Source: Hoplostethus atlanticus (taxonomy: Eukaryota > Chordata > Actinopteri > Trachichthyiformes > Trachichthyidae). From it: a stretch of DNA of 64,000 nt. The notes under the pieces are model-generated. The model was not told where the DNA came from, searched no databases, and worked only from the letters and a program-made list of their open reading frames with translations. Position 1 is the first letter of the stretch, and the number at the start of each line of letters is the position of its first letter. The position numbers and the translations under genes are program-made. Shown one piece after another: positions 10,912 to 21,530 of this stretch. Location of the stretch: positions 434,001 to 498,000 of the forward strand of contig JAXDDX010000120.1 of the NCBI GenBank assembly GCA_034670405.1, read 5' to 3'.

Positions 10912-11691
10912 ATGGCCAACGAGGGTTTTTTTGTGACATTACCCAGTAATGCGTCATCTTCAGTTTATCCCCAGAATAAGATATGGAATTATAGAACAAA
11001 ATTAGCTAAGACTATAAATCTCAAGGATGCGTATGAAGTAGGGGTCATCGAAGTTCAATACCCCGGCACATGGAACAGTTTTTCAGAGCATGAGGCCAAA
11101 GCGAGTATGATCGATATTAAAACGCAAAGTTTAGACACTATATCTATACCTGTGGGACATTATGACGGTATATCCAGGATCCTAGAAGAATTAAATTTGG
11201 CTATTACTCAAAACGGAGGCTTTAGAATACAACTACAGTATGACAGCATTAGAAACTATGTGGGTCTATCCGGAGACCAAAATATAGGCATTGCATTTCA
11301 GGGACAGCTGGCTCATATTCTTGGATTCTTGGATTCAGTTACTTTCTTTGGGCTACAGACGCCTGGTAAGCCGTCTGACGCAGTCTATTACGCGAAACAC
11401 CCGGCTGATATCCATGGAGGATGTTACAACATGTTTATTTACACAGACATAGTCGATTATCAGATCGTTGGAGATAGCCACGTTCCCCTCCTCCGAAGTA
11501 TTAATATTACCGACACGCGTAAGAAACACCCCATTCTGATGTTTGACAAGCCACACTACGTGCCTCTCTCCAAATCTACTATCGGCGACATCGAGATCAG
11601 TCTAAAGACAGACCAGAACCAACCAATTCCATTCACCTACGGAAAAGTCATCATCAAACTACACTTTAGACCTATTAGACAGAGACTATAG
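10912..11691 (+). CDS. Polinton minor capsid (penton-like) single jelly-roll protein
   Basis: About 260 residues, frame intact. An ATG at 10876 is also in frame and adds 12 residues; I prefer 10912 because the MANEGFFVTLPSN start looks like the conserved beginning. The protein is beta-rich, with VGVIEVQYPGTWNSF near residue 45, a LGFLDS turn, and a C-terminal PFTYGKVIIKLHFRP strand, as in Polinton minor capsid proteins. It lies directly upstream of the small basic protein and the major capsid gene. The role in forming five-fold vertices is from family knowledge; nothing broken is seen. Confidence 0.8.
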   Translation: MANEGFFVTLPSNASSSVYPQNKIWNYRTKLAKTINLKDAYEVGVIEVQYPGTWNSFSEHEAKASMIDIKTQSLDTISIPVGHYDGISRILEELNLAITQNGGFRIQLQYDSIRNYVGLSGDQNIGIAFQGQLAHILGFLDSVTFFGLQTPGKPSDAVYYAKHPADIHGGCYNMFIYTDIVDYQIVGDSHVPLLRSINITDTRKKHPILMFDKPHYVPLSKSTIGDIEISLKTDQNQPIPFTYGKVIIKLHFRPIRQRL

Positions 11692-11700
11692 ACAGTCAAA

Positions 11701-12144
11701 ATGGTATCCAGACCGCGCTATGATGACGACAGATACACAGCGTATTATTTGAATCAAGCTGGCAGTGCTCTTCCGGGATATTACGGAACCAGTACGCAGT
11801 ATGGAGCAGGGCTTGGCGGCATGTTCCGCAGTCTATTCAGAATGGCACTCCCTCTATTCAAAAAAGGCCTGACCATCGCTAAACCACATCTAAAATCTGC
11901 CGCCAAAAACATTGCTAGCGATGTGTTCGCTAATATAGCAAACGCCGCCACAAGACACAGAATGCAACAGCAGGATGGGTCGGGCATGGTCGCCGTCGTT
12001 AAAAGACCAATTAAATTCCCGCCACACAGTCGTGGGCGGGCCCATAATTCTAAAAGACGCAAGAAATCAAATAAAGCGTCGGTCACTGTAAGAAGAACAT
12101 CAAACCCTAAAGGTCGTAAGATTACTGCGAAGGATATATTTTAA
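11701..12144 (+). CDS. Small basic Gly-rich virion-type protein
   Basis: 147 residues, 9 bp after the minor capsid stop and 12 bp before the major capsid start, so likely part of one late transcription unit. The N-terminus is Tyr/Gly-rich (YYLNQAGSALPGYYG). An amphipathic helix follows (MFRSLFRMALPLFKKGL), and the C-terminus is strongly basic (SKRRKKSNK, VTVRR). This layout recalls adenovirus core or protein-VI-like membrane/DNA-binding precursors seen between capsid genes of Polintons and adintoviruses. The assignment is by layout rather than a diagnostic motif. Confidence 0.65.
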   Translation: MVSRPRYDDDRYTAYYLNQAGSALPGYYGTSTQYGAGLGGMFRSLFRMALPLFKKGLTIAKPHLKSAAKNIASDVFANIANAATRHRMQQQDGSGMVAVVKRPIKFPPHSRGRAHNSKRRKKSNKASVTVRRTSNPKGRKITAKDIF

Positions 12145-12156
12145 TTTCATTACAAA

Positions 12157-13464
12157 ATGGCCTTACTACACAGTCTGTCAGAGGAATGTGTTAAGAGTGA
12201 ATTGGACCTCTTTACTCTGCCGATGACACAAATGGCAATAGAAAAATCCACATATCAAGAGATACCGCCTCTGTCGGCCATCACGGACACGGGACCTTTA
12301 GAGTTTTACATATCGGCAAGCAGCGAAGACTATATCGATTTAAACAACACTTTTGTGTTTCTACGTGTTAAAATCACGAAAGCTGATGGTACAGATATAG
12401 GAGCATTGGATGAAGTAGGGCTGATCAACTACCCTGGCTGTACACTATTCTCCCAGGTCGATATCACCCTGGGGGATAGATTGATTACGCAGTCTTCAAA
12501 TACCTACCCGTATCGAGGCATACTAGAATGTTTGCTAAACTATGGATCGGAAGCTTTGGAGTCCCAATTTACATGCGGGCTTTTTATTAAAGATAGTGCC
12601 GGCTACATGGACGATTCATCATCTTCAGGAGAAAATGAGGGGCTAAAAGAGAGAGCTCGACATACGGCACACAGTCATGTCGTAGAACTGATTGCGCCTG
12701 TTCACGCCGATCTATTTTTTCAAGAAAAATTATTATTGAACGGGGTTGATCTTAAAATTAAATTCATTAGAGCAAAAGATGATTTTTGCATCATGTCTCA
12801 TGGTAGTACACAATACCGTGTTAAAATTGTGTCTGCTAGCGTCTATGTTAAAAAGGTTTCTGTAGCACCTAGTATCAAGCTGGCCCACGCCAAAGCATTG
12901 ACCCATACTAATGCTAAATACCCAATCGATCGTGTCTATCTTAAAAACTACTCCATACCGGCCGGTACCAGAGTTTGTAATCAAGACAATCTTTTTTTGG
13001 GTCAGATACCTAAATTTATCATTATAGGCTTTGTTGACAACGAAGCATTCACAGGGAACACCGGTCGCAACCCCTTCAGATTTCAACATTATGATACAGA
13101 GTTCCTAGCTATTTATACCGACGGGCAAACATATCCGTCAAAACCTTTCCAACCAGATTTTAAAAATGGTCAGTATGCCCGCGAGTATTTTCAATTAATT
13201 CAGGCAACAGGGCGACAGCTGAAAGACCGAGGTCTAGCCATCGATCGTGATGATTTTGACGACGGATATACATTGTTTTGTTTTAATCTTGAACCTGACG
13301 AGGGCTGTGGACAACACGTTTCACTGATCAGAACAGGAAATGTACGGCTAGAGGCACGGTTCAGAACAGCTCTGGCTAGAACCGTCAACCTGATCTGCTA
13401 TGCTGTTTATGACTCTATTATTGAAATATCCAATCGCAGACAAGTACTATTGGACCACTACTAA
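12157..13464 (+). CDS. Polinton major capsid protein (double jelly-roll family)
   Basis: 435 residues, intact. The sequence matches the family recurrently annotated in animals as F54H12.2-like. It has an early PLEFYISASSEDYIDLN strand block, a YPGCTLFSQVDITLGDRLI segment around residue 95, and a second half with DRVYLKNYSIPAGT and a terminal RTVNLICYAVYDSIIEI. That family was recognised as the Polinton double jelly-roll capsid protein. The length is within the usual range. It sits last before the protease, the usual late-gene order. No disruption was found, which is notable next to the decayed polymerase. Confidence 0.88.
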   Translation: MALLHSLSEECVKSELDLFTLPMTQMAIEKSTYQEIPPLSAITDTGPLEFYISASSEDYIDLNNTFVFLRVKITKADGTDIGALDEVGLINYPGCTLFSQVDITLGDRLITQSSNTYPYRGILECLLNYGSEALESQFTCGLFIKDSAGYMDDSSSSGENEGLKERARHTAHSHVVELIAPVHADLFFQEKLLLNGVDLKIKFIRAKDDFCIMSHGSTQYRVKIVSASVYVKKVSVAPSIKLAHAKALTHTNAKYPIDRVYLKNYSIPAGTRVCNQDNLFLGQIPKFIIIGFVDNEAFTGNTGRNPFRFQHYDTEFLAIYTDGQTYPSKPFQPDFKNGQYAREYFQLIQATGRQLKDRGLAIDRDDFDDGYTLFCFNLEPDEGCGQHVSLIRTGNVRLEARFRTALARTVNLICYAVYDSIIEISNRRQVLLDHY

Positions 13465-13478
13465 GTCACCACCGTAAG

Positions 13479-13993
13479 ATGAATACCCTAGAGCTGACAT
13501 CGGTTATTGAAAAATTCGCCAAAAGGGCTTCTTTTTTGGGAGTGTTTGCCTGTGATCAGATTCCCTACGATATTGAAAGAGTGCCCGCCATGCTGATAGT
13601 CAACACAGACCCGGCACGTTTACCCGGTACGCATTGGTTGGCCATATACATCACAGCCCGTAGAGAGGCTTACTTTTTTGATTCGTTTGGAAATACACCC
13701 TTGGCATTCTCGGACCCCATATACAGTTTTCTTAACCAGTACTGGTTAAGAAAACTGTGTTTTATTCTACACGCCAAGTACAAGACAATCTGGCTACCAC
13801 ATGCGGACAACATTGTGTGTTTTTCTTATTTAATATACAGAAGGGCGTGTCCTACCAAAATGTATTAAAAAAGTATAGTGATAATCTCGTATGTAACGAT
13901 GCTATGGCCTGTAAATTTGTTAACCGGATACAGCCCAATATGTGTAGCCATTATGATTTTACCTGTATACAGAGTGCATGTGCTAGATTGTAA
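13479..13993 (+). pseudogene. Adenain-like cysteine protease, frameshifted
   Basis: The first frame (13479 to about 13735) holds the catalytic His in LPGTHWLAIYI and the acidic position in AYFFDSFG. The second frame (about 13757-13993) holds TTCGQHCVFFLF with the Gln and nucleophile Cys of the adenovirus-type protease. The two frames are separated by a one-base-type shift exactly at a perfect palindrome (13723-13758). The product would mature capsid precursors. All catalytic motifs survive, but no single frame joins them, so it is inactive as read. Expected length (about 170 aa) matches the sum of the two parts. Confidence 0.88.
13723..13758. repeat. Perfect 36-bp palindrome inside the protease gene
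   Basis: ACAGTTTTCTTAACCAGT is followed immediately by its exact reverse complement, with no spacer and no mismatch. It coincides with the protease frameshift. Confidence 0.95.
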
Positions 13994-14218
13994 TATAGTT
14001 TCAAGTCATGATTATGTAGGTGATGAATAAAACGACCCAAGTCAAAATATGTTTTCGCATGAGTGTATTTATTTAACATGCAAGATTTTTATAAGCAATA
14101 CAAAATACAAAAAAACATTATATTTCATTCAATACAGATAATATACAAAAAATAATACAAAAGATGGAAAAGAAAAAACATCTGAACAAATCAAATAAAA
14201 CAAATACAAAGAAATAAA
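13994..14218. terminator. Convergent 3' ends in the Polinton centre
   Basis: AT-rich spacer between convergent gene blocks. AATAAA at about 14027 (GATGAATAAAACG) serves the plus strand. Several TTTATTT/TTTATTG segments could give minus-strand polyadenylation signals. Confidence 0.5.
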
Positions 14219-14962
14219 TCAGTAGGCTACCCAATCTCTTAACATGAGTCTAGTAGATAAAGATGTATCTGTATCACGAATACTTTGATTACCCCGAGAA
14301 GAAGAGGATGGAGACTCATTATCGCTAGTAGAAACAGGCATATTCTTATATCCTGTAACAAGTTGCTTGACCCGGGGGTTGGGGATAGAGGTTAGAGGCA
14401 CATTTAGATCAGCTAGAGCTTTTAAAAACTCGCGCCATCCTAAAGGTCTGGAAGAATCATTAACATTGTAGGGAGCTGTGACATTCTTCAACAAATCATA
14501 AATGTGTGACCCTCTTATCACATTCCCATTAACAATAAGTTCACCCAGGCCTGTCCATGCTACAACATCTTTGGATTTCTGCATTGAAGCCATGAGATGC
14601 GTTACATTTCCCCTGCTCTTTTGAGGTATGTGTTTTAGAACCTCCTCAACAACGGCATCTTTTTTGTCATCGCCAGTACTATCTTTCATCTCCACATCAA
14701 CCACATCATCATGAGGAAGATTGAGCGTCAAAAATCCTTTTTCTTGGTCACCCTGTCTAACCATGGTCAAGAAACGCTGTAGAACACGAGCATATTTCTT
14801 TGCTTTTTCATGCAAGTCGGTGTCTGGTAGCCCCAAGACATTCAGTATATCCTTATCCAGTTCATTTTCGGCAGTCTGTCTAATAGATTCGCGAGCACTG
14901 GGTTGTCTTATTGCATCGAGCTGATGTTGTGGTACCAGATACATTTTTTGGGTATGTTCCAT
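14219..14962 (-). CDS. Conserved Polinton hypothetical protein
   Basis: About 247 residues from the ATG at 14962, which starts just after the upstream gene's stop at 14979. An upstream in-frame ATG (15022) would overlap that gene. The N-terminal half is helical and charged (KKYARVLQRFLTMVRQ) and the middle is acidic. A compact C-terminal region has VAWTGLGELIVNGNVIRGS, HIYDLLKN, and RPLGWREFLKALADLNVP. I recall this W..GELI..G..I.GS..DL pattern in Polinton-linked hypotheticals of many animals, with no known role. It has a Ser-rich tail and an intact frame. Confidence 0.7.
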   Translation of the reverse strand: MEHTQKMYLVPQHQLDAIRQPSARESIRQTAENELDKDILNVLGLPDTDLHEKAKKYARVLQRFLTMVRQGDQEKGFLTLNLPHDDVVDVEMKDSTGDDKKDAVVEEVLKHIPQKSRGNVTHLMASMQKSKDVVAWTGLGELIVNGNVIRGSHIYDLLKNVTAPYNVNDSSRPLGWREFLKALADLNVPLTSIPNPRVKQLVTGYKNMPVSTSDNESPSSSSRGNQSIRDTDTSLSTRLMLRDWVAY

Positions 14963-14978
14963 GCTGTCGACAATATCA

Positions 14979-15311
14979 TCAACCTCTTGAAATAAGACTG
15001 GTGATAAAGGGTAATGCAGCACCTAACAACGGCAAAAGAAAACCGCCTCCAGTCTGCTTAATCAACCTCTTCTTTCTTAAAATTTGAACCTTCTTATCAG
15101 CCAACAGCCTGAGTCCGTTCTTTTGTTTTTTCAACCGTTGATACTGCGTCTCTGTTAAAGGTATAGCCCCTTGTAGCACATTTAAGGCTATTTCGCATAG
15201 TGTGTTGATAAAATCGTCGCTGGCAGTAGTCAGAATAACTTTCCTCATAGCAGGCGGAGCCTTATATAATAACTTTAGCCGGTCTCTGTTTCTATGAATG
15301 CGTGACGACAT
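14979..15311 (-). CDS. Small basic protein with Gly-rich hydrophobic C-terminus
   Basis: 110 residues from the first in-frame ATG (15311), 10 bp after the ATPase stop. The body is helical and basic (QRLKKQKNGLRLLADKK, ILRKKRLIKQ). It ends in GGGFLLPLLGAALPFITSLI, a probable membrane-active or virion-inserted helix. Similar short proteins sit beside the ATPase in fish Polintons. A minor virion or membrane role is inference. Intact. Confidence 0.65.
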   Translation of the reverse strand: MSSRIHRNRDRLKLLYKAPPAMRKVILTTASDDFINTLCEIALNVLQGAIPLTETQYQRLKKQKNGLRLLADKKVQILRKKRLIKQTGGGFLLPLLGAALPFITSLISRG

Positions 15312-15321
15312 TTTCGACGGG

Positions 15322-16031
15322 TCACTTGTTTTTTGGCACGTAGACAACCGGGTGGTCTGACAACAAATCCGTTCTGAGTCTTAGAGAATCAGAAGTCTTG
15401 GCTTTAAAGTCAACAAGAAGGTATCCGTATGGGATGCTTGTTGCGTCATTAAATGCCTCTAAGAAATACTTTGTCTTATAGGGAAACATTTGTCTGGCCA
15501 GTAGACAGATCTGATATTTGTCTCTAGGATTTTTAAATAAGACAAGATAGTTGGTATTTAAGCTAATTGTCCTACTGGCTTTCCCCTGAATAAATAAGTT
15601 CTGCACTAGATACATACAGCTGAGGTTTCTATGGTGTACATACTTTGTAAAAACATTCTGGACTTCCAAATTACCGCTAGCATCATTCATCAGGTCATCA
15701 ATAATGAGCAAATTATTTTTTTGCGGTGGTAGGAGAGAGTCGTCGCAGAGAGACGCTGGTATGCCTTCCACAAAGTTTATGTCCCTTATTTTCAACAGAT
15801 TATCGTACAGAGGCTGCCAACATGAATAAATGTAAACAATCTTGTCAATCTTGTCAGAAATGAGTTTCTCTGAATTTTCAACAACAGTCTTGACAAAGTA
15901 TGTTTTCCCACTATTTGAAGGACCTGCCACAACCAAACTGAACGGATGCTGAGCCGATGATCAAACCTCTCTGCCTCTCTGGACGATTTAGTACCATAAA
16001 GGTAGTGTGGGTTAATCAGGGAAAAACCCAC
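15322..16031 (-). pseudogene. FtsK/HerA-type DNA-packaging ATPase, N-terminal frameshift
   Basis: The main frame (15322 to about 15950) shows Walker A in VVAGPSNSGKTYFVK and Walker B in NNLLIIDDLMND, followed by a conserved CMYLVQNLF-type sensor segment and LFKNPRDK. This is the A32-like packaging ATPase that pumps genomes into capsids. This frame has no ATG before Walker A and meets a TGA near 15960. The expected N-terminal residues lie in another frame, with an ATG at 16031 (MGFSLINPHYLYG), so one base is gained or lost around 15945-15965. Otherwise about full length. The call is pseudogene unless the shift is an assembly error. Confidence 0.82.
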
Positions 16032-16199
16032 GCTTGTTTTAAAACCCTCTGCAGCCGTTTCATACGTAGCTTTTTAAAACTTAGCTTTCTTTTTTCTCGC
16101 TGAAACTCTCTACTCTGTAGTTTTACCTCCCCCAAAGTATTACCACAAAGTTTTCAACCAAAATCTGCATAGTGTCCCGGCGGTGACAACTGCTGGTTT
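16032..16199. other. Spacer between ATPase and PolB
   Basis: No open frame. It likely holds the ATPase leader and the PolB 3' end. Confidence 0.5.
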
Positions 16200-19100
16200 T
16201 GGTTTAGAGTACACCCTTAATTTTACCCACTTGTTTTTTTAGTTGCAGTGGGTGCATTTAGGACCCATGACAGTAAACGGGAATATAAAACTTTCCCCTT
16301 TGGAGCCACAGATTTTTACCGTCATTGATCTCAGTCAAATCTCCCCAAAAACGACCCCCAAAGGGGGAATCCATTCCCCATCACGTGACCAAAGTTTTTT
16401 TCTATCGGGGTCACAGTATAAGACCCTCTCTTTTTTTAATTTGTCAAAAAATCTACAGCATGAGTCTAGCATGGGGGTGGTCTTGCCTACAAACCATTAA
16501 ATCTTAGCTCTAGAGGCTTGCTAGTTTGTAGCCCACTGCCCCCGAGCCCAGGTCAGAGTGAAGCAAAAAATGAGTAATCATATATGTCGCTAAAAAAAAA
16601 ACTGTACAATGTTTAGAGTCATACAGTTCGGTGGTACAGGGGGCCCTGGTAGAGAAAAAAAGCCCACAAACTGTTCAAAATGATTGTTACAGCTTTGACC
16701 GCTTTTATTAACAGATTTTTTTGGGGGTTAGTTATTGCCCTTTTCTGTCGAGTAATCCTTTACTACTGCTGTTGTGTCTCCATTGTCTATATGGGGGGTA
16801 TCCTGAAGCCTTGTTCATTTAAAAAGGTTTTACATATTCTTTAAACAGAGTGTTACTGTTGGGGGAAATGCCATACCTATCAATGGTCGTTATTTTGTAT
16901 CCTTTTTCAAAAGTTTTTTTCAGTGTGACACCCTGTGCCGAGATCGTTCTCTCTTCACTATGTGCCGGCATTCAGTGTCTGGTTAAGCTCCCGCCACATG
17001 TCTGACACACGGGGGAACACAATTTTCCATGACATTTTTGGGAGCCAGGGGGATACAGACCTTTGGGGGTATACAGAACACTTGACAAAACCAAAATACT
17101 TACGATAGATCAAAAAATTTAAAGATAATCTTGGATGTCCCAGAGGTATGGCTTGCGAACTGCACTGTGGGGTAGAGAGATGTGAAGTCGTTTTACCTGA
17201 TTTTTCATGGGGGTTGTGTGTTGTGTAGGTTTATAGGGATTTGTTCGACCGCCATATAGAGCATCTCGTGGGTTTGCCTTGTGGGGGGTTTGTAGGTTTC
17301 CCTAAACCCTTTACAACATCGTCTGTCTTTTTTGTTTCTCCCCATTCACATTGCCCGATAACTACCAACAGAGACCATAGTCTTTTTGGGACGGGGATTT
17401 TATCCCAAAACCTCTCTTTTCAGCGACCAAATTCGATCATGTGACAGGTTTTTAGGGCCGGATTGTAAAAAAAGATCACATCCCTGATAAAAACACCTTT
17501 CAAATTGTTGGCCTAGGTGTTTGGGTAATCCCTTGTAAAGAAAGGACCAAAATGCTTTTTCACAAAATTTAGAGCGTGTTGAATCTCTATACCGTGTGGT
17601 TTGTAAAAAAATAAAGGGCCACTGGTGGGGGACATTCAATAGGTTGTGCGACATATCTCCTCGATGTGAAGCTTTAAGGTCTTCCGGGAAAAATTTTTTT
17701 TTGTAGATGGCCATACGCTGATGCCGGTGTGGACTTGGGGGATCTATACCTGAACAACGAAGATTGTTTCACGAAAGACCCTAAACCTTTCGTAAAACAA
17801 AAACATCGTGCACCCTAGCGTCAAATTCTTTTTGGAAATAAACTCTATGACGGACCCGGGGTATACCCGATATGAATGTGTCTTTGTCACCCTTGACATC
17901 TTTCCCCTATCCCTAAAGGCGGGTCTGGTAAGGGCCTATGTATGCTTCATTTCGCTCTTGTATTAAACGTGTGGGGAAAATACCCCTTTTCTACATCGTC
18001 AAAACCAAACGTTGGGGGTTTTTGACAATCGAAGGGAAAAGCTAAAAAAATTCTACCCAACGCTGTTGAAAGCTGTGTACTCAAATCACCCTATTCCCGC
18101 ATGACCCTTTGGGGTAAGCCCCGCTTGTAAAAAAACCCCCTCTAATGTATTGCGAAACCTGAGGCATTGGGGTGTACAAATTTGTAGTTTTTTACCTTAC
18201 ATCTTACTGTCTGACAAAAATTATGGACAATTTAGACGGTGGCCCCCCCACGGCTTTTCATCAAATGTTATTGCACTGCAAAATTTGCCCCGGTCTCCCA
18301 AACCCCATAGCGAGTTAAAATCATAGAAGATGTATTTTGTTTTTAGAGTTCCTTGGGATAGGCTGGGGTAGATGTGTGAAGTTGTCAAGACGGGGGCTCC
18401 GCAGTGTTGCCCTTTCTTTTGAGCATGGTGGGAACGGTATAAAACGCCCGTCAGCAAACCTTTTTGGGGTTTTTTTTTTGGTAAATATATAAATTTCACC
18501 AAGTGAATATTTTAAGTTTGCACGGAGTAAATCCATGTGTTTTGAAAAATTGAAAATGGTTTTTATAACAGTCTTGATTACATATACGGTACATGGTCAA
18601 TTTTACGTTGGGACCCGGGTGTGTGTAACAGCCCGTTAGACATATGTTACAGTGGGAATTTTCATTTGTGATCCAGTACTGAATTGCATGGTTTTTAACA
18701 TTTGAGAATCTTGCCCCGAAAAAACGTGTTTTTTATTCACAATAAAGGGGGAGTTTTCGTTGTGTAGATACAACCCCTATAGTGTTGGGGGGGACTTTTT
18801 CGCTGTTTGATACAAACCCAGCTTTTTGCTTGATTGGACGGGTGGAAATATTAGAATTTTCACTTCGATGCCCCTCAAAACTAGAGAAATCAAAAAAGCC
18901 AATCTTTGAACAGGGTGTATACCCAACTTTGTCATTTTCTCTTGCATAAACCCCTCTCCATGGGCATTTTCTAGCCACAATCCCCAACTTTCTACATTTA
19001 TTTCTGCAAAAGATATCGTTCGTTGTATCGCAGCATTGGTTAGATGGTGAGCAAAACCGTGGAGAACACAGATTTGTTCCCCTTTTTTTGAGGGGTTAAA

Positions 19101-19930
19101 AACAAGGCTTTTTTTTACGTATTATTCATATTTAAAGGGATGGCCCCCAATTTCAAAGATATCTCCCCATTTTTTTTGGGCGATGTAACGACAAATTCTA
19201 ATTCGTCTTTTGTCAGGGTGTCATTACTCGCACACCCCGTGCTATTGCTCTAAAAACAATTGATTAAAGTCATCTCAAAAATTTTAAAAAATGTTTGACA
19301 CGCTAGCGAGAGAGGGACCCCCAAACACTACTTTAACAGACTGCCTGCCCGGGGATTCTCGTACAATGCGTTATCACATCCGTTAACTTGTGTTCATCAG
19401 ATTTGGAACTTCTTTAAATTATCAAGAGAAAGGGGTTTTCAAATCTATCGGGGTGTCTAACTTCCCCGGGATTAAAAACGTGGGATTTTTGGTTTGAAAA
19501 GGTCCCTCCCCCCTTATCTCTTGACCCCATTCGGGGTTTGGGGGGATAACTATTATGCTAAAAACATGTCTGATGATTTGGGTGTGTACTGTACAAAGTC
19601 CATGCTCTAGCTGATAGCTGTTCCGTTCCCTTCCCCTTTATCAAAATCAAGCCCTTTCCATTACTTGCTGTAAAGGAAAAGGTGTATCAAAACCCTCTCA
19701 CTAAATTTTTAGTCCCTACTGCACAACTTTACAACAAAATTCATTGTGTGGCTGTGTCAATTCTCAAAATCTTGCGGAAGTCATCATCACACTGTCATCC
19801 TCAAATGGGTTTTGAGCCCCGAAGACCCCAGCTTGTCCTCACCAAACATCATATATTGTGGTAAGTCTACTGGTTCTTCCCGCATTTCTACGACGTTCAC
19901 TGATTTGTAGATCTTTTTCTGGTTTACAAC
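16200..19930 (-). pseudogene. Protein-primed DNA polymerase B, heavily decayed
   Basis: No frame is open for long, but reading the minus strand across frames recovers ordered Polinton PolB landmarks. An exonuclease-I-like KYIFYDF lies at about 18315-18340, with Asn where Glu is expected next. PRDALYGGRTN lies at about 17240-17275. YFGFVKC and a Cys-rich HGKLCSPVCQTC lie at 17000-17130, TLFKEYVKPF at about 16840, ASGYPP at about 16790, and ILNSLW at about 16670. Palm motif C lies at 16405-16425, reading VLYCDPDRK, so both the Thr and Ser of the usual YxDTDS are lost. A GDLT..IN..K segment and KIKGV follow near 16210-16350. Frames change every few dozen bases, often at G- or T-runs. The enzyme would replicate the element; it cannot here. 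Confidence 0.85.
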
Positions 19931-20247
19931 AACAAAAAGAAAAAAAAAAAAAACATTTGCAATTAAAGATTCTCCAACAAAACATAAAAACCCATAAAAA
20001 GCACTATGACCGCTGTTGGGATATGCACTACAAAATTCCTAATTTTTGAAGAGTTCTTATCTCGCAAAAACTCTGTGTTGATGCGGTATCAGCGGTTTTT
20101 TTCTCTTTATGGTTGGTTCTATGAAACAAATTTTCGGGAAAAAACCCTTTAGCTGTCTCATAAAATCCATTATTTTTTAAATTAGATTTGGATAATGCCT
20201 TAGTGCAAATCAGGATTTTATCAAAACCAAAGACACTGATCGTTTAC

Positions 20248-21249
20248 CTTGCGATGACCCCCGGTGTCGGTTGGCGCTGTTTTCGGGTCTTGGACGGACT
20301 TTTCTTCGCTGCAATCTGTGTAGCCAAAAATCAAAGCGATTCCAGAGTGCAATGTTCATGTCCCGCTGTCGCCCGAAGAAAAAAACTACCCCCCGGATGC
20401 GTCGTTTCCCCTCCTGCTTTAAAAACAAGAACATTAGATGTATGTCCATTAGTCGGTGATTATTATAAAAGGGACAATATAGTTTTAAACATAGGATGTA
20501 TCAAATGTTAACACTATACCGTTTTCAGATCTTGTGCGTTTTGCCTTTGGCTCCTGTGTCTCAGCTTCTCCCTCAACAGACGACTTTGAAACGTTATTCA
20601 CATATTGTTCAAGCTTGTTTAACGCCTCGCCTTGATGTTCAGTAAAAACAAAAGAAAGAACACCATATGAGATTTGCCGTTTATTTTATCATTTCAATTT
20701 GAATTTATATCAAATACTTACTGGTGTTTTGAGGACGCCGTTCTTTAAGGGGTGCGCGGTTTTTTCCTAGAAGACCTAAGAAATGCAGGAGCAAAAATGA
20801 AACGTACAACTCATTAGAAAGTTCAACTCATTAGAAAGTATCCTGGTTTTAAAAATATGCGCCCGAATGTAGAATAAAAACCTACTTTTGTTAGGGTGTT
20901 TATGTCCGGTACCCACACTGGTATCAGCTTTTATGTTCCTGGTCTGATCTAATATATTTTGTGCTTCTAGAGAGAAATAGAAACAAAACATAGACAATCG
21001 TGTATAGGCGTTACATAGTTTTAAATACGTGGTAATGCATCTCAATCTAATAAGACACCTGCATAGAATACATTGGATTTACCGTGGCTTGTAGAGGCCT
21101 CTGTAAGATCCTCAATTGTGTTGCTTTCCCCCCCTAATCTTCACCAAATCAAAAAGAAAAACATATCGTATTAGTTTTTATCCAACTATGGGCTATCGGT
21201 TGAATAGAATATGACATAGTTAAATAGAATACTTACAGTAAACAAACAT
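20248..21249 (-). pseudogene. Six small phase-1 exons upstream of PolB (likely its N-terminus)
   Basis: Minus-strand exons inferred from splice signals: 21237-21249 (starts ATG), 21083-21133, 20886-20966, 20722-20766, 20520-20640 and 20248-20416. Each has GT donor and AG acceptor bases and every junction is phase 1, so one frame runs through the first five exons. The translation is hydrophilic, with acidic and basic patches (IEDLTEASTSH, KERRPQNT, EPKAKRTRSEN, a nuclear-localisation-like stretch). Exon 6 meets an in-frame TGA. The gene would lead into the PolB body, with a further open piece near 19.8-19.9 kb. Whether it is the PolB N-terminus or a separate small gene is inference. Confidence 0.55.
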
Positions 21250-21499
21250 CTTGTCTAGGTTCGGTCGATTCTGCAGCGTTGAAGCCTGTCTTGCGAAAAA
21301 ATGGGGCCGTGCAGCGTCTATGCAACGCGGGATGCGCTACGGCTGGTCAACATACATCGGCTCCGTGCGCCTTATATCCCCAAAGATGACTCTCACAATT
21401 CAGACTTGCGCACTTTCAATTTTAGCGCTCCAAATGTCACAGTGTGATCTGGGCGGTAATCCTCAATTACTATCGTAAAACCAGATGCTTGGCGTCTCG

Positions 21500-21530
<31 letters not shown>

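Noticed and set aside
15792..16031. Separate small gene starting MGFSLINPHYLYG
   Set aside because: Its useful part is the displaced N-terminus of the ATPase; after about 15950 it is an out-of-frame shadow of the Walker A region.
17400..17714. Independent 104-residue gene on the minus strand
   Set aside because: It lies between recognised PolB motifs on the same strand, so I treat it as a surviving frame of the decayed polymerase.
20188..20511. Plus-strand gene opposite the mini-exons
   Set aside because: No recognisable motif; the minus strand has consistent splice phase and explains the region better.
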